Of a stretch of 64,000 nt of DNA, positions 28,556 to 38,173 are shown piece after piece. The translations under genes were made by a program, and so were the position numbers. Within the stretch, counting starts at the first letter, position 1, and each line of letters opens with the position of its first letter. The notes under the pieces are model-generated. The model had not been told where the DNA came from. It saw only the letters and a list, made by a program, of their open reading frames with translations, and made no database searches. Origin of the DNA: JAAYYM01 sp964483155 (lineage in GTDB: Bacteria > Bacillota > Clostridia > Lachnospirales > Lachnospiraceae); NCBI GenBank assembly GCA_964483155.1, contig CAZAAC010000006.1:12266-76265 (forward strand). The letters run 5' to 3'.

Positions 28556-30061
28556 TTAAAACTTAAAATAAATAAACGGATTATAAGTACTGTTCACAAC
28601 AAATATCATGCTGATTACCAGTAATAATAACAAGACAACTCTTCTGACGACAAAGAACAGGTTTATCGTCTCCTCCTGTTCTGCACTTCTTATCATGTCT
28701 CCCACTTTTCCAGTAATTAGTTCTTTCCATGGTATCGCTGCTAAAACTGCAACAATTAACATAAATAACAATTTATTATCCAGGTAGAACCTCGCTGAAA
28801 CAGCAACATACGCAGGTGTATGCATATGGAACATCACGCCTATATAGTTAAGCGCATCCTGCAAAATAATCGTTTTAAACAGTACCCATCCCAACATAAC
28901 CACCAGCATCGTATAGATCCTGCAAAGGACTGCGTGTATTTTTTCATTGTGTATCAAGCGGGGAATTTTCTTTGTGTGAAGTAACCGCTCAATTACCATA
29001 AATAATCCGTGCCATAAGCCCCAGATAAAAAATCCCCATGCTGCGCCATGCCAGATACCGGTTGCTAAAAAAACAAGCAAAAGATTCACATAGGTTCTCA
29101 CTTTTCCCTTACGGTTTCCACCAAGTGGAATATAGAGATAATCCCTAAACCAGGAGGAAAGCGAAATATGCCAGCGTCTCCAAAATTCTGTGATGGATTT
29201 TGAAATATAAGGATAATTAAAGTTCTCACAAAATGAAAATCCAAAGATTCTCCCTAGTCCGATTGCCATATCTGAATACCCTGAAAAATCATAATATATC
29301 TGTAATGTATAGCAGATAATTCCCAGCCAAGCTGTGCCTGTTCCAAGCATGGAATAATCACTCGCGAATATAGTGTCCGCCACAACACCTATAGAATCAG
29401 CTAAAATAACTTTTTTTGCAAGTCCGATGATAAATCGTTCCATGCCCTTTGAGAAAGAGCGAAAGCTTGTCGTTCTGTTTTTGAGAGATTCACGCATATT
29501 TCCATATCTCTCGATGGGACCAGCCATAAGCTGTGGAAACATCGTAATATAAAGAGCCAGATCAATTGGATTTTTCTGCACAAGACTCTGTTGCTTCCCG
29601 TTTTCATCTCGCTTGAAACTTTCTCTGTAAACATCTATTACGTAGGATATACCCTTGAAGGTATAAAAGGAAATACCGATGGGAAGAACAATTTCTGGCA
29701 AAATCATATCCCTGCCAGTAATATTACTTATTGTTTCTATTGCAAAAACATAATACTTAAAATAAAACAAAATCCCAAGATTAAATAATACTGTTCCAGC
29801 AATAAGCCATTTCCCGCGCCACTGCTGTCTGGTCATTTGACCGTCTTTGTCTCTTAGCGTGAAATCGACCAGCAAGCCAAAGCAATAGTTTCCTAAGAAA
29901 GACACTAACATGATTATAATGTATCTCGGCTCACCCCATGCATAAAAAAATAGACTTCCTAAAAGAAGGAAGAGATTCCTTAATTTTTTAGGGAGAATAT
30001 AGTAACCTATAATCATGACTGGTAAAAAAAAGCATAAAAATATAATCGAACTAAATATCAT
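28556..30061 (-). CDS. MBOAT family O-acyltransferase (second copy)
   Basis: 501 residues, polytopic, AlgI/DltB type. Conserved core: NFNYPYISKSITEFWRRWH, LSSWFRDYLYIPLGGNRKG, and the histidine motif ATGIWHGAAWGFFIWG near 335-350. GGAGAG precedes ATG 30061. It is followed by its DHHW-type partner and preceded by a lipid-linked sugar transferase one base away. Sequence differs considerably from the copy at 10427-11932, so the two pairs are separate systems rather than a recent duplication. The acceptor glycan is unknown. Confidence 0.88.
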   Translation of the reverse strand: MIFSSIIFLCFFLPVMIIGYYILPKKLRNLFLLLGSLFFYAWGEPRYIIIMLVSFLGNYCFGLLVDFTLRDKDGQMTRQQWRGKWLIAGTVLFNLGILFYFKYYVFAIETISNITGRDMILPEIVLPIGISFYTFKGISYVIDVYRESFKRDENGKQQSLVQKNPIDLALYITMFPQLMAGPIERYGNMRESLKNRTTSFRSFSKGMERFIIGLAKKVILADSIGVVADTIFASDYSMLGTGTAWLGIICYTLQIYYDFSGYSDMAIGLGRIFGFSFCENFNYPYISKSITEFWRRWHISLSSWFRDYLYIPLGGNRKGKVRTYVNLLLVFLATGIWHGAAWGFFIWGLWHGLFMVIERLLHTKKIPRLIHNEKIHAVLCRIYTMLVVMLGWVLFKTIILQDALNYIGVMFHMHTPAYVAVSARFYLDNKLLFMLIVAVLAAIPWKELITGKVGDMIRSAEQEETINLFFVVRRVVLLLLLVISMIFVVNSTYNPFIYFKF

Positions 30062-30062
30062 T

Positions 30063-30818
30063 TTATCTCTCCGCCATTCTCATTCTTTCCAGAGACCATC
30101 TCTCCACATTGACATTGCGTTGCTTTTTCCCGCGCTTAATCAAGCTAACGATTTGTTTCATATATTCAACCGTAACCTTTGAGGATAATTTGGATTCACC
30201 TGTTGGTCTAGCCTGAAACTTATAGGGTATCTCCACTACACTTTTATATGTCCCCAGTGCTAATACCTCCACTAGTATTTTCCACCCGATTGGCTCTAAA
30301 TGGCACTCGCCTTCTATCACTGCGCGTTTAAACATAAACAGTCCACTCGTCGGATCTGTTATTTCTCTAAGGCATGGTAATAAAATCTTTCCGATATATC
30401 TTGCAACACCTGAAACCAATTTTCTATAAGGTCCAAGTCCACCGTCTGAGCCTCCTGGAATAAATCTGCTTGGAACACAAAAATCTGCCCCGCTCTCCAG
30501 AACAAAATACATCGATCGCAGGATTTGTGGCGGATGCTGTAAATCTGCATCCATTACTGCAATATAATCTCCTGATGCAAGTGAAAATCCTTTTAGAACT
30601 GCTGTTGCCAATCCAGCTTCACCAGTACGATGTTCCATCCTCACATTTGGATTTTCTTTCTGCACTGCCAGTATCGCCTCTGGTGTATCATCTGTGCTAT
30701 CATCTACAAATATTACTTCATATGCAATGCCCCTGAGCGCATAATCTATCTGATTTACAAGATTTCCAACATTCTCCGCCTCATTAAAGGTCGGTACTAC
30801 TATTGAGACTTTTCCCAC
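30063..30818 (-). CDS. GT2 glycosyltransferase, polyprenyl-phosphate mannose/hexose synthase-like
   Basis: 251 residues. A GT-A fold begins VSIVVPTFNEAENV (4-17), then FVDDSTDDT near 39, the metal-binding MDADLQHPP near 93, and GGLGPYRKLVSGVARYIGK near 124. It lacks the C-terminal membrane helices of DPM1/GtrB fusions, ending instead in a basic tail. Such enzymes load a sugar from a nucleotide donor onto polyprenyl phosphate for use outside the cell by GT-C transferases. GTG 30818 is the start, with GGAGG 7 bases upstream. It sits one base before the MBOAT gene, probably one operon with uvrB upstream. Confidence 0.85.
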   Translation of the reverse strand: MGKVSIVVPTFNEAENVGNLVNQIDYALRGIAYEVIFVDDSTDDTPEAILAVQKENPNVRMEHRTGEAGLATAVLKGFSLASGDYIAVMDADLQHPPQILRSMYFVLESGADFCVPSRFIPGGSDGGLGPYRKLVSGVARYIGKILLPCLREITDPTSGLFMFKRAVIEGECHLEPIGWKILVEVLALGTYKSVVEIPYKFQARPTGESKLSSKVTVEYMKQIVSLIKRGKKQRNVNVERWSLERMRMAER

Positions 30819-30833
30819 GCGTTATCCTCCACA

Positions 30834-32951
30834 TTACTCCATGCTCTGTAACAGCTTTTTCAAAGAAATCATTTTATCACGTAACTCTGCCGCCGCCTCG
30901 AAATTTAATTCTGCCGCAACTTTTCTCATTTTTTTAGCCACTTCTTCTACTAGCTTTTCAAGTTCCTTCTTGTCCATAGATTCAGGATCTTTCTCAAATT
31001 TCATTTCTTCCTTTGCTACTTCTTTAGAAAGACTAATTAAATCTCTTACTGCTTTCTTAATTGTCTGTGGCGTGATGCCATGCTCTTCATTATATTTCTG
31101 TTGTATTGCCCGTCTTCTGTTTGTCTCGCTGATGGCACGCTGCATGGAATCTGTCATATGCTCAGCATACATAATCACGTGCCCCTCTGCATTTCTAGCA
31201 GCACGCCCGATTGTCTGAATCAGCGATGTTTCCGAACGTAGAAAGCCCTCTTTGTCTGCATCTAATATTGCTACAAGAGATATTTCTGGTATATCGAGTC
31301 CTTCTCGCAGTAGATTAATTCCCACAATCACATCAAAAACATCTAGACGCATATCTCTGATGATTTCGGCTCTTTCCATTGTATCTATATCTGAGTGCAG
31401 GTACTTGATTCTAATACCGACTTCACGCATATATTCCGTTAAATCTTCTGCCATTTTCTTTGTTAATGTCGTAACCATGACCTTATATTTATTCTTTACC
31501 TCATGGTTAATCTCGGCTATCAAATCATCAATTTGACCTTCTTTAGGCCTTACTATGACCTCTGGGTCAAGCAATCCTGTCGGTCTGATAATCTGCTCTG
31601 TTCTTAATAGCTCATGCGTTTCTTCGTAGATAGAAGGCGTCGCTGAGACAAACATCATCTGGTTTATTTTACACTCAAACTCTTCAAAGTTCAAGGGGCG
31701 ATTATCCATTGCAGAGGGTAAGCGAAAACCATAATCAACCAAAACATTTTTTCTTGAGCGATCACCCGCATACATTCCTCTTACCTGTGGAATCGTCATA
31801 TGTGATTCATCCACAATGATCAGATAGTCCTCTGGAAAATAATTCATTAGTGTATATGGTGTATCTCCTTCGCCCGTTCCATTCATGTGCCTGGAATAAT
31901 TTTCAATACCAGAACAGAATCCAGTTTCGCGAAGCATTTCAATATCGAAGTTTGTTCTTTCTGAAATTCTTTGTGCTTCTAATAGCTTCCCTTCCCTTTT
32001 AAAATAGTTCACTCTTTCATTTAGTTCTGCCTCAATTACCTGCGCTGCAAGTTTTATTTTTTCCGCCGGTACTACATAATGAGAGGCTGGAAATATTGAT
32101 AAGTGAAATAACTGTGCTTTGATTTCCGCCGTCATCACATCTATTTCCGTCAGACGCTCTATCTCATCTCCGAAGAATTCCACACGCACTGCACGTTCAC
32201 TTTCCCACGCCGGAAATACTTCCAGAACATCACCATGCACGCGAAAAGTTCCTCTGTGAAAATCTAATTCACTTCTTACATATCGGATGCCAATCAATTC
32301 ACGGATTACATCATCTCTGTCCTTCCGCATACCTGGCCGCAATGACACGATCATATTAATATAATCCGATGGACTTCCGATACCGTAGATACAGGATACG
32401 CTGGCAATAACAATAACATCTTTCCGCTCTGACAAGGACGCTGTTGCGGAAAGGCGCAGTCTGTCAATTTCTTCATTGATTGCAGAATCTTTTTCAATAT
32501 AAACATCCGAAGAAGGTATATATGCCTCTGGCTGATAATAATCATAGTAGCTCACAAAATACTCCACTGCATTATTGGGGAAAAACTCCTTAAATTCACT
32601 ATATAATTGCCCTGCAAGTGTTTTATTGTGAGCTATCACTAATGTTGGACGATTAATTTCTTTAATTACATTGGACATCGTAAATGTTTTACCAGTACCT
32701 GTTGCACCTAATAAAGTTTGGTGTCGTTGANNNNNNNNNNGACCTGCAAGCGTTTTATTATGCGCTATGATCAAAGTTGTCTTATTAAGCTGTGCGATTA
32801 CATTTGCCATTGTAAATGTCTTACCGGAACCAGTAACTCCTAGCAATGTCTGAAACTGATTGCCTGCACGAAAACCCTCCACAAGCTCTTTTATAGCTTG
32901 TGGCTGGTCTCCTGTTGGTTGATATTCAGATACCAGTTCAAATCGTTCCAT
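30834..32951 (-). CDS. uvrB: Excinuclease ABC subunit B, interrupted and partly duplicated at an assembly gap
   Basis: UvrB loads onto damage located by UvrA and recruits UvrC. Seen after the gap: beta-hairpin region YYDYYQPEAYIP, helicase motifs (DESHMTIPQ, SATPSIYE, DRLREGLD-type INLLREGLDIPE, QTIGRAARN), and the C-terminal UVR domain ending near KKLLQSME. Before the gap lies the N-terminus with QTLLGVTGSGKTFTMAN; after the gap the same segment returns as QTLLGATGTGKTFTMSN. The segment of roughly 35-40 residues therefore appears twice with many differences, which a real gene would not have. GGGAG precedes ATG 32951. Confidence 0.93.
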   Translation of the reverse strand: MERFELVSEYQPTGDQPQAIKELVEGFRAGNQFQTLLGVTGSGKTFTMANVIAQLNKTTLIIAHNKTLAGXXXXQRHQTLLGATGTGKTFTMSNVIKEINRPTLVIAHNKTLAGQLYSEFKEFFPNNAVEYFVSYYDYYQPEAYIPSSDVYIEKDSAINEEIDRLRLSATASLSERKDVIVIASVSCIYGIGSPSDYINMIVSLRPGMRKDRDDVIRELIGIRYVRSELDFHRGTFRVHGDVLEVFPAWESERAVRVEFFGDEIERLTEIDVMTAEIKAQLFHLSIFPASHYVVPAEKIKLAAQVIEAELNERVNYFKREGKLLEAQRISERTNFDIEMLRETGFCSGIENYSRHMNGTGEGDTPYTLMNYFPEDYLIIVDESHMTIPQVRGMYAGDRSRKNVLVDYGFRLPSAMDNRPLNFEEFECKINQMMFVSATPSIYEETHELLRTEQIIRPTGLLDPEVIVRPKEGQIDDLIAEINHEVKNKYKVMVTTLTKKMAEDLTEYMREVGIRIKYLHSDIDTMERAEIIRDMRLDVFDVIVGINLLREGLDIPEISLVAILDADKEGFLRSETSLIQTIGRAARNAEGHVIMYAEHMTDSMQRAISETNRRRAIQQKYNEEHGITPQTIKKAVRDLISLSKEVAKEEMKFEKDPESMDKKELEKLVEEVAKKMRKVAAELNFEAAAELRDKMISLKKLLQSME
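32731..32740. other. Assembly gap of 10 N inside uvrB with conflicting flanks
   Basis: The approximately 120 bases on each side encode the same UvrB Walker A segment but differ at roughly a quarter of positions by eye. The two contig ends overlap in gene position yet do not match, so the join is unsafe. Confidence 0.93.
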
Positions 32952-32952
32952 C

Positions 32953-34206
32953 TTATTCTCCCATTGCCTCTTTCATTAAATCAATTGCTGCTTCCAACTG
33001 ATTATCCTCTTTGTTTTCCTTATATGCTTCTACATCAAATTCCATTTCTACATCTGGTTCAATGCCTACTCCATGGATATCATTTCCTTTTGGCGTGAAA
33101 TATTTCGAAATCGTCACCTTGACACCAGTTCCATCGCCTAGTGGAATAACCTGTTGCACAATTCCTTTTCCAAAGGTAGTGGTTCCCAGTAAAGTCCCAG
33201 TCTCAAAGTCCTTGATACTTCCTGCCAGAATCTCAGCAGCACTTGCCGAGTTACCATTTACCAAAACTACCATTGGTAATTGAAATACTTGTGCGGCATC
33301 TGTCTCAAATTCTTTTCTGATACCATATTTGTCTTCTGTATATACAACCAGGCCTTCTGGTAAAAGCATGTCGGCGATTTCTACAACCGTACTCAGATTT
33401 CCTCCGGGATTGTCGCGCAAATCCAAAACTACTGATTCCATCCCCTCTTCTAGAAGTGCTTTCACTGCCTCCTCAAACTGAGGCACTGTAATATCATCAA
33501 ATTCCATTATAGAAATATATCCTACATTGCCCTCTTTCATTTCATAATCTACTGTTGGCGTCTCGATTTCTCTGCGCTCCAAAGAAAAAGTCAACAGCTC
33601 ACTTTCTCCTTCCCGCCCAATCGTAACTTCCACCTGCGTCCCTTCTGGTCCGCGAATTTTTGTAGCAACTATCGTTACATCATCTTTTGAAATATCTTCA
33701 CCATCTACTTCCACAATAACATCACCGGCGAGTATTCCTGCTTCCTCCGCTGGTGAATCTGGAATCGGCTTAATTACTAAAATTGCTCCTGTATCCTCAT
33801 TCTCCTGCAAATACATACCTACACCAAAATAGGTACCTTCTGAGCTTTCAACCATTTGGTCATATTCTTCTTTTGTGTAATAGGTAGAATAAGGATCTCC
33901 GAGTCCAGATACATAACCAGCATACAATCCCTCGACTAAGTCTTCCTCTACTACTTCATCTTTATAGTATGTGTCAATCATCTTCTTGATTTTTGACAGT
34001 TTTTCTTCCACTGCACTCCAGTTAATCTCCCCTGTATCAGTCGTATACGAAAAATCAGCTTCCCGAGGCGACGCTAACGTATAAAAACTCCAGCCTAATA
34101 CACTTAGAGCAATTCCAGTAACCAGACCCATTACTAAGCCAATTAGCAGACTTCTATTCTTTTCTTTCCTAACATTTATTCCTTTTTCCATTTCACTCTC
34201 ATTCAT
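32953..34206 (-). CDS. ctpA: C-terminal processing protease, S41 family
   Basis: 417 residues. An N-terminal membrane anchor (SLLIGLVMGLVTGIALSVLG, about 19-38) is followed by a PDZ domain (about 115-195, with GILAGDVIVEVDGEDI) and the S41 protease domain. The catalytic serine lies in NGNSASAAEILAG (near 315) and the lysine in TTFGKGIVQ (near 344), so it should be active outside the membrane. ATG 34206 has GGAG upstream. It sits between uvrB (one base away) and the M23 hydrolase gene, and CtpA-type proteases often process or degrade peptidoglycan hydrolases, which fits this neighbour. Confidence 0.94.
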   Translation of the reverse strand: MNESEMEKGINVRKEKNRSLLIGLVMGLVTGIALSVLGWSFYTLASPREADFSYTTDTGEINWSAVEEKLSKIKKMIDTYYKDEVVEEDLVEGLYAGYVSGLGDPYSTYYTKEEYDQMVESSEGTYFGVGMYLQENEDTGAILVIKPIPDSPAEEAGILAGDVIVEVDGEDISKDDVTIVATKIRGPEGTQVEVTIGREGESELLTFSLERREIETPTVDYEMKEGNVGYISIMEFDDITVPQFEEAVKALLEEGMESVVLDLRDNPGGNLSTVVEIADMLLPEGLVVYTEDKYGIRKEFETDAAQVFQLPMVVLVNGNSASAAEILAGSIKDFETGTLLGTTTFGKGIVQQVIPLGDGTGVKVTISKYFTPKGNDIHGVGIEPDVEMEFDVEAYKENKEDNQLEAAIDLMKEAMGE

Positions 34207-34226
34207 TTTGTTTCATCTCCAATACA

Positions 34227-35447
34227 CTATTTTATATAATTCCATGGGCTAACATAACCACCGTTCAGACGCACACCGAAGTGCAAATGTGGTCCCGTAC
34301 TTCTGCCCGTTGATCCTACCTTCGCAATCTGCTCCCCTTTGACCACCATAGTACCCTCTGAAACGAGCAAGGCAGATGCATGCATATAAATAGTATACAA
34401 ACTGTCTCCGTGATCAATCATAATATAATTTCCCATCGTTGAGGAGTACGATGCTGCAACTACTTTTCCGTCATATGCAGCAAGTATTCTCGTTCCACTC
34501 GGAGAGGCTAAATCGATACCATTATGAAACTGTTGAACCCCGAGTGTAGGGTGCATCCTCATTCCATAATCATCTGATATTCTCGTATAGTCTGGCGCTG
34601 GCCATTTGAACTGTCCTCCATCATATGAGATCGCACTTTTATTTTCTTCCAGCAACCTTTTTTTCTCAGCAGCAATCGTAGCCTCTAATTCCTTAATAGC
34701 TGCATCCTGCACTGCTATTTCAGCCGCATATTCCTTTACTGCCTGCTCTTTATTTCCGATATCTGATTCATATAGTACGATTTCACTTTCCTTTGTACTG
34801 ATCAGATCCTCTACCCCTGCTTGTTCCTCTGCGATGCTTTCTTTTACCTGCTCAAGCTCTTGCTGTTCCTTTTCTAACTGCTCCTTAGCGTTTGCAACTT
34901 CCTCTTTTACTGCGATATATTCCTCCAGCATATCCCTATCATATTCAGATATTTTTTTTATAAACTCCGATTTATTCAGAAAATCTGCAAAAGATTCTGC
35001 CGACAACAACATTTCCATGTATGATGTATCACCCTTCTCATACATGAATTTTATTCTTTTTTTCATAGCCTCATATTGCTGTTTTTCGGTTTCTTCCGCT
35101 TCATTAAGCGCTTTTTTTGTTGTTTCAATCTCTGCTTCCTTTTCGGCAAGCATAGTATTTAGTTCTTCTATTTTTTGCGTTAATTCAGCAAGGTTTTCAT
35201 CCAACTGTGTCACATAATTTTCAAGATTATTTTTTGCAGTTTCTAAACTGTTTAAAAGCTGCTTGATCGTTGAAAGTCCAGTCTGCAGATTCTTCTTATT
35301 CTTCTGCGCCTCATCTACTGCTTTCGTGCTCTCTTCAATAAGGTCATTTGTAAGCGATGCACGCACAACAAGCGGCATCGCTGCCGCTGTTAGTAGTTGT
35401 ATCAATATCATTGTAAAAATTACAATGAATCCTTTTATCCTTTTCAC
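34227..35447 (-). CDS. Coiled-coil M23 (LytM) peptidoglycan hydrolase, FtsEX partner
   Basis: About 406 residues: signal peptide (first 28 residues, ending VVRA), a long coiled coil (about 32-260, Glu/Lys rich), then a LytM domain (about 290-406). The zinc ligands appear intact: HPTLG and FHNGIDLASP in the first half and GPHLHFGVR near the end (HxH). It resembles CwlO/EnvC-type hydrolases or activators whose coiled coil is gripped by FtsX; unlike EnvC the metal ligands are present, so direct cleavage is likely. GTG 35447 is a better start than TTG 35456 because of the AAGGGG about 10 bases before. It directly follows ftsX. Confidence 0.9.
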   Translation of the reverse strand: MKRIKGFIVIFTMILIQLLTAAAMPLVVRASLTNDLIEESTKAVDEAQKNKKNLQTGLSTIKQLLNSLETAKNNLENYVTQLDENLAELTQKIEELNTMLAEKEAEIETTKKALNEAEETEKQQYEAMKKRIKFMYEKGDTSYMEMLLSAESFADFLNKSEFIKKISEYDRDMLEEYIAVKEEVANAKEQLEKEQQELEQVKESIAEEQAGVEDLISTKESEIVLYESDIGNKEQAVKEYAAEIAVQDAAIKELEATIAAEKKRLLEENKSAISYDGGQFKWPAPDYTRISDDYGMRMHPTLGVQQFHNGIDLASPSGTRILAAYDGKVVAASYSSTMGNYIMIDHGDSLYTIYMHASALLVSEGTMVVKGEQIAKVGSTGRSTGPHLHFGVRLNGGYVSPWNYIK

Positions 35448-35475
35448 CTTAATCAAACCCCTTAGTCTAATTACG

Positions 35476-36375
35476 CTATACTCTCAAATGCTTTCTCACC
35501 GTCGAAAAGCTTCCGAAAAATCCTATGCCAACCCCCATGGCAATCGAAATCGGAATTAGAGTAGAAAATACTTCTTCTACTGATAAAAATCTTAATATAT
35601 CAGACAGCACTGTAAATTTCTCAGTTGCATATGCAATAACATTATTGTATATATAGTAAACTGCAATTAAAGGCATCGTCGAACCGATAATGCCGATGAC
35701 GATTCCTTCTATTACAAATGGCGCTCTAACAACAAAATCTTTTGCCCCTATTAATTTCATAATCGATATTTCTTCTTTTCTTACTGAAATACCAATTGTA
35801 ACAGTATTGCTAATTAAGAAAATAGATACCGCCAGCAAAATAAAGATGATACCAGCTGAAACATAACCAATCAGGATATTTACATTTGATAATGCATCTG
35901 CAGTGATATCAGATCTGTTTACCGTTCTGACACCCTCCAGCGACTCAAGATATTGTACAAGTGTTGACTGTCTTGAGACATCCTTCATATAAATCTCATA
36001 GTTTGATGCATCCTCCAGAGGATTGTCATTTTCAAATCCGTCCGCATACTCTCCTAAATACTCTTCCTTAAAAGACTCCCATGCCTCGTCTGCAGAAATG
36101 TAATTTACCTGCGAAACCTCTTCCCTGCTCTTTATTTCTTCTCCGATTTCTTTAATCTTTTCATCCGTGATTCCTTCATCAAAGAAAACTGTAATGGCAA
36201 CGCCGGATTGTGCCTCACGCACAATATACTGAAAGTTTACAATAACTGCATAGAACAATCCAAACAGAAAAATACAGGAGGATATTGTTGCAATAGAGGC
36301 AAGAGAAAATACTTTATTCCTAAATATATTTTTTAATCCTTGTTTAAAGGTATACATTAATGTACTAATCCTCAT
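35476..36375 (-). CDS. ftsX: Cell-division ABC transporter permease
   Basis: 299 residues with the FtsX layout: N-terminal helix (about 22-45), an extracytoplasmic domain (about 50-165), then three membrane helices (about 170-195, 220-245, 268-293). FtsX does not transport; it passes ATP-driven movement from FtsE to a peptidoglycan hydrolase outside the cell. Start 36375 overlaps ftsE by 11 bases. The M23 hydrolase 20-30 bases downstream is the expected target. Confidence 0.95.
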   Translation of the reverse strand: MRISTLMYTFKQGLKNIFRNKVFSLASIATISSCIFLFGLFYAVIVNFQYIVREAQSGVAITVFFDEGITDEKIKEIGEEIKSREEVSQVNYISADEAWESFKEEYLGEYADGFENDNPLEDASNYEIYMKDVSRQSTLVQYLESLEGVRTVNRSDITADALSNVNILIGYVSAGIIFILLAVSIFLISNTVTIGISVRKEEISIMKLIGAKDFVVRAPFVIEGIVIGIIGSTMPLIAVYYIYNNVIAYATEKFTVLSDILRFLSVEEVFSTLIPISIAMGVGIGFFGSFSTVRKHLRV

Positions 36376-37051
36376 CTATATACTCACCCTTCTCTTCATC
36401 GCTCACAATCATTCCCTTTTTCACTGTTATTACTCTTTTCCGCATGGCATTTACGATTTCCCTGTTATGCGTAACAACAAGTACCGTAGTACCTCTTTTA
36501 TTGATTTCTTCCAACAGCTTCATAATCTCCCATGAGTTACGTGGATCCAGATTACCTGTTGGTTCATCCGCCAACAAAATCGGAGGATTGTTTACAAGCG
36601 CTCTTGCAAGCGCAACCCTCTGCTGTTCTCCACCTGACAATTGCTTGGGTTTTGCTTTATATTTCTCAGCTAATCCTACTAAAGACAGCATTGCAGGTAC
36701 ATTTTTTCTGATCTGTCTGGTGGGTATTTCCACAACGCGCTGTGCAAATGCAACATTTTCATATACATTTCTATCCTTCAGCAACCGGAAATCCTGAAAT
36801 ACAACCCCTATATTCCTGCGGAATTTAGGTATTTTTCTTCTTTTTAGTTTATTCAGTTCGCACCCATTTACCGTTATATGTCCTGTCGTCGGCGTTAGTT
36901 CTCTAAGCAGTAATTTGATTAATGTGGATTTCCCCGATCCACTATCTCCTACGATAAAGACAAACTCACCCTTATTAATTTGCAGGCTTACACAATTTAG
37001 TGCTGGTGCACCAGTCGAATAAGATTTACTTACGCCCTCCATTTTAATCAT
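36365..37051 (-). CDS. ftsE: Cell-division ATP-binding protein
   Basis: About 228 residues. ABC ATPase with Walker A GDSGSGKST (near 34), Q-loop VFQDFRLLKDR, signature LSGGEQQRVALARAL (near 137), Walker B ILLADEPTGNLD, and the H-loop VTHN. It powers FtsX. ATG 37051 was chosen with GAGGAG 7 bases upstream; the longer frame begins with GTG. A PucR-type regulator ends only 33 bases before it on the same strand, so co-transcription is possible. Confidence 0.95.
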   Translation of the reverse strand: MIKMEGVSKSYSTGAPALNCVSLQINKGEFVFIVGDSGSGKSTLIKLLLRELTPTTGHITVNGCELNKLKRRKIPKFRRNIGVVFQDFRLLKDRNVYENVAFAQRVVEIPTRQIRKNVPAMLSLVGLAEKYKAKPKQLSGGEQQRVALARALVNNPPILLADEPTGNLDPRNSWEIMKLLEEINKRGTTVLVVTHNREIVNAMRKRVITVKKGMIVSDEEKGEYIDED

Positions 37052-37084
37052 TACATCACTCCTCTGCACTACTACTATCTATTA

Positions 37085-38173
37085 TCAATAATCAAAGTTC
37101 TCCATATATTTCATATACTTTACCACCATTAACGCAATTTTAAAAGTAATTGCATCTTCAAACACTCTCAAATCAAGTCCTGTACTTTTTTGAAGCTTGT
37201 CCAAACGATAAACCAACGTATTTCTATGTATGTATAGTTGTCTGCTCGTCTCTGAAACATTAAGGCTGTTCTCAAAAAACTTATTAATCGTAGCCAGTAT
37301 CTCCTCATCAAAATCATCTGGCGATTTGTTATCAAATATTTCTTTGATGAACATCTTACATAAAGGAATCGGCAGCTGGTAGATCAGTCTCCCTATTCCG
37401 AGTTCACTATATGCAATTACATCTCTTTCGCTGAAAAAAATCTTTCCCACATCGAGTGCCATCTTTGCTTCTTTATAAGAACGGCTGACTTCTCGTATCT
37501 CATTAATAATGGTACCATACGAAACATGTACACCCGCTTGTGCATTTGATGCAAATAGATTCATTATCATGCGAGCGGTTTTATGAACCTCTTCATACGA
37601 ATCAGAATCTGATAATTCTTTTACCACGATAATGTCTTTTTCATCTACTGCCGTAATAAAATCTTTTACCCTCGCGCTGAAAAGCCCACGGATACTCTCA
37701 AGTGCATTGTTATCCTTTTCATTTAAGGTTTCTACTATCAGAACAGCTCTTCTGACATCAGTTTCAATATGGAGCTTCTTTGAACGGTTATAAATATCAA
37801 CCAGCAAAAGATTATCAAGTAAAAGATTCTTCACAAAGTTGTCCTTATCAAATCGTTCTTTATAAGCCACTAAAAGAGTCTGAATCTGAAATGCTGCAAT
37901 CTTACCCACCATAAAGGAATCATCACTACCACCTCTTGTGACCAAAATGTATTCCAGCTGTTGATCATCAAATACTTTAAAAAATAAATAACCTTGTATT
38001 TCCTGACTATCTGCTACAGATGCCCCAAAACTGTCTATCACCTTTTCAAAATTTAATGTCTCTGAAAATGTGGACGCCAATGTCTTTCCTTCTTCGTCAA
38101 TAATACACAAGTCATTTCTTGTAATAGCCTTCAATCCATCGATTGTGTTTTGAAGGATTTGATTAGAAATCAT
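37085..38173 (-). CDS. PucR/CdaR-type transcriptional regulator
   Basis: About 362 residues. A middle region with GGDEF-like/PucR sensor character (about 110-290) is followed by a C-terminal PucR helix-turn-helix: NVSETSRQLYIHRNTLVYRL near 308-327 then a helix ending VVKYM. The family responds to small metabolites (purines, sugar diacids); the ligand here is unknown. ATG 38173 has AGGAG 8 bases before. It lies directly upstream of ftsE and may share its transcript, an odd association worth noting. Confidence 0.85.
   Translation of the reverse strand: MISNQILQNTIDGLKAITRNDLCIIDEEGKTLASTFSETLNFEKVIDSFGASVADSQEIQGYLFFKVFDDQQLEYILVTRGGSDDSFMVGKIAAFQIQTLLVAYKERFDKDNFVKNLLLDNLLLVDIYNRSKKLHIETDVRRAVLIVETLNEKDNNALESIRGLFSARVKDFITAVDEKDIIVVKELSDSDSYEEVHKTARMIMNLFASNAQAGVHVSYGTIINEIREVSRSYKEAKMALDVGKIFFSERDVIAYSELGIGRLIYQLPIPLCKMFIKEIFDNKSPDDFDEEILATINKFFENSLNVSETSRQLYIHRNTLVYRLDKLQKSTGLDLRVFEDAITFKIALMVVKYMKYMENFDY

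Noticed and set aside
30834..32951. Apparent tandem duplication of the Walker A domain in UvrB
   Set aside because: It coincides exactly with a 10-N scaffold gap; a contig-join artefact explains it better than a real domain duplication.
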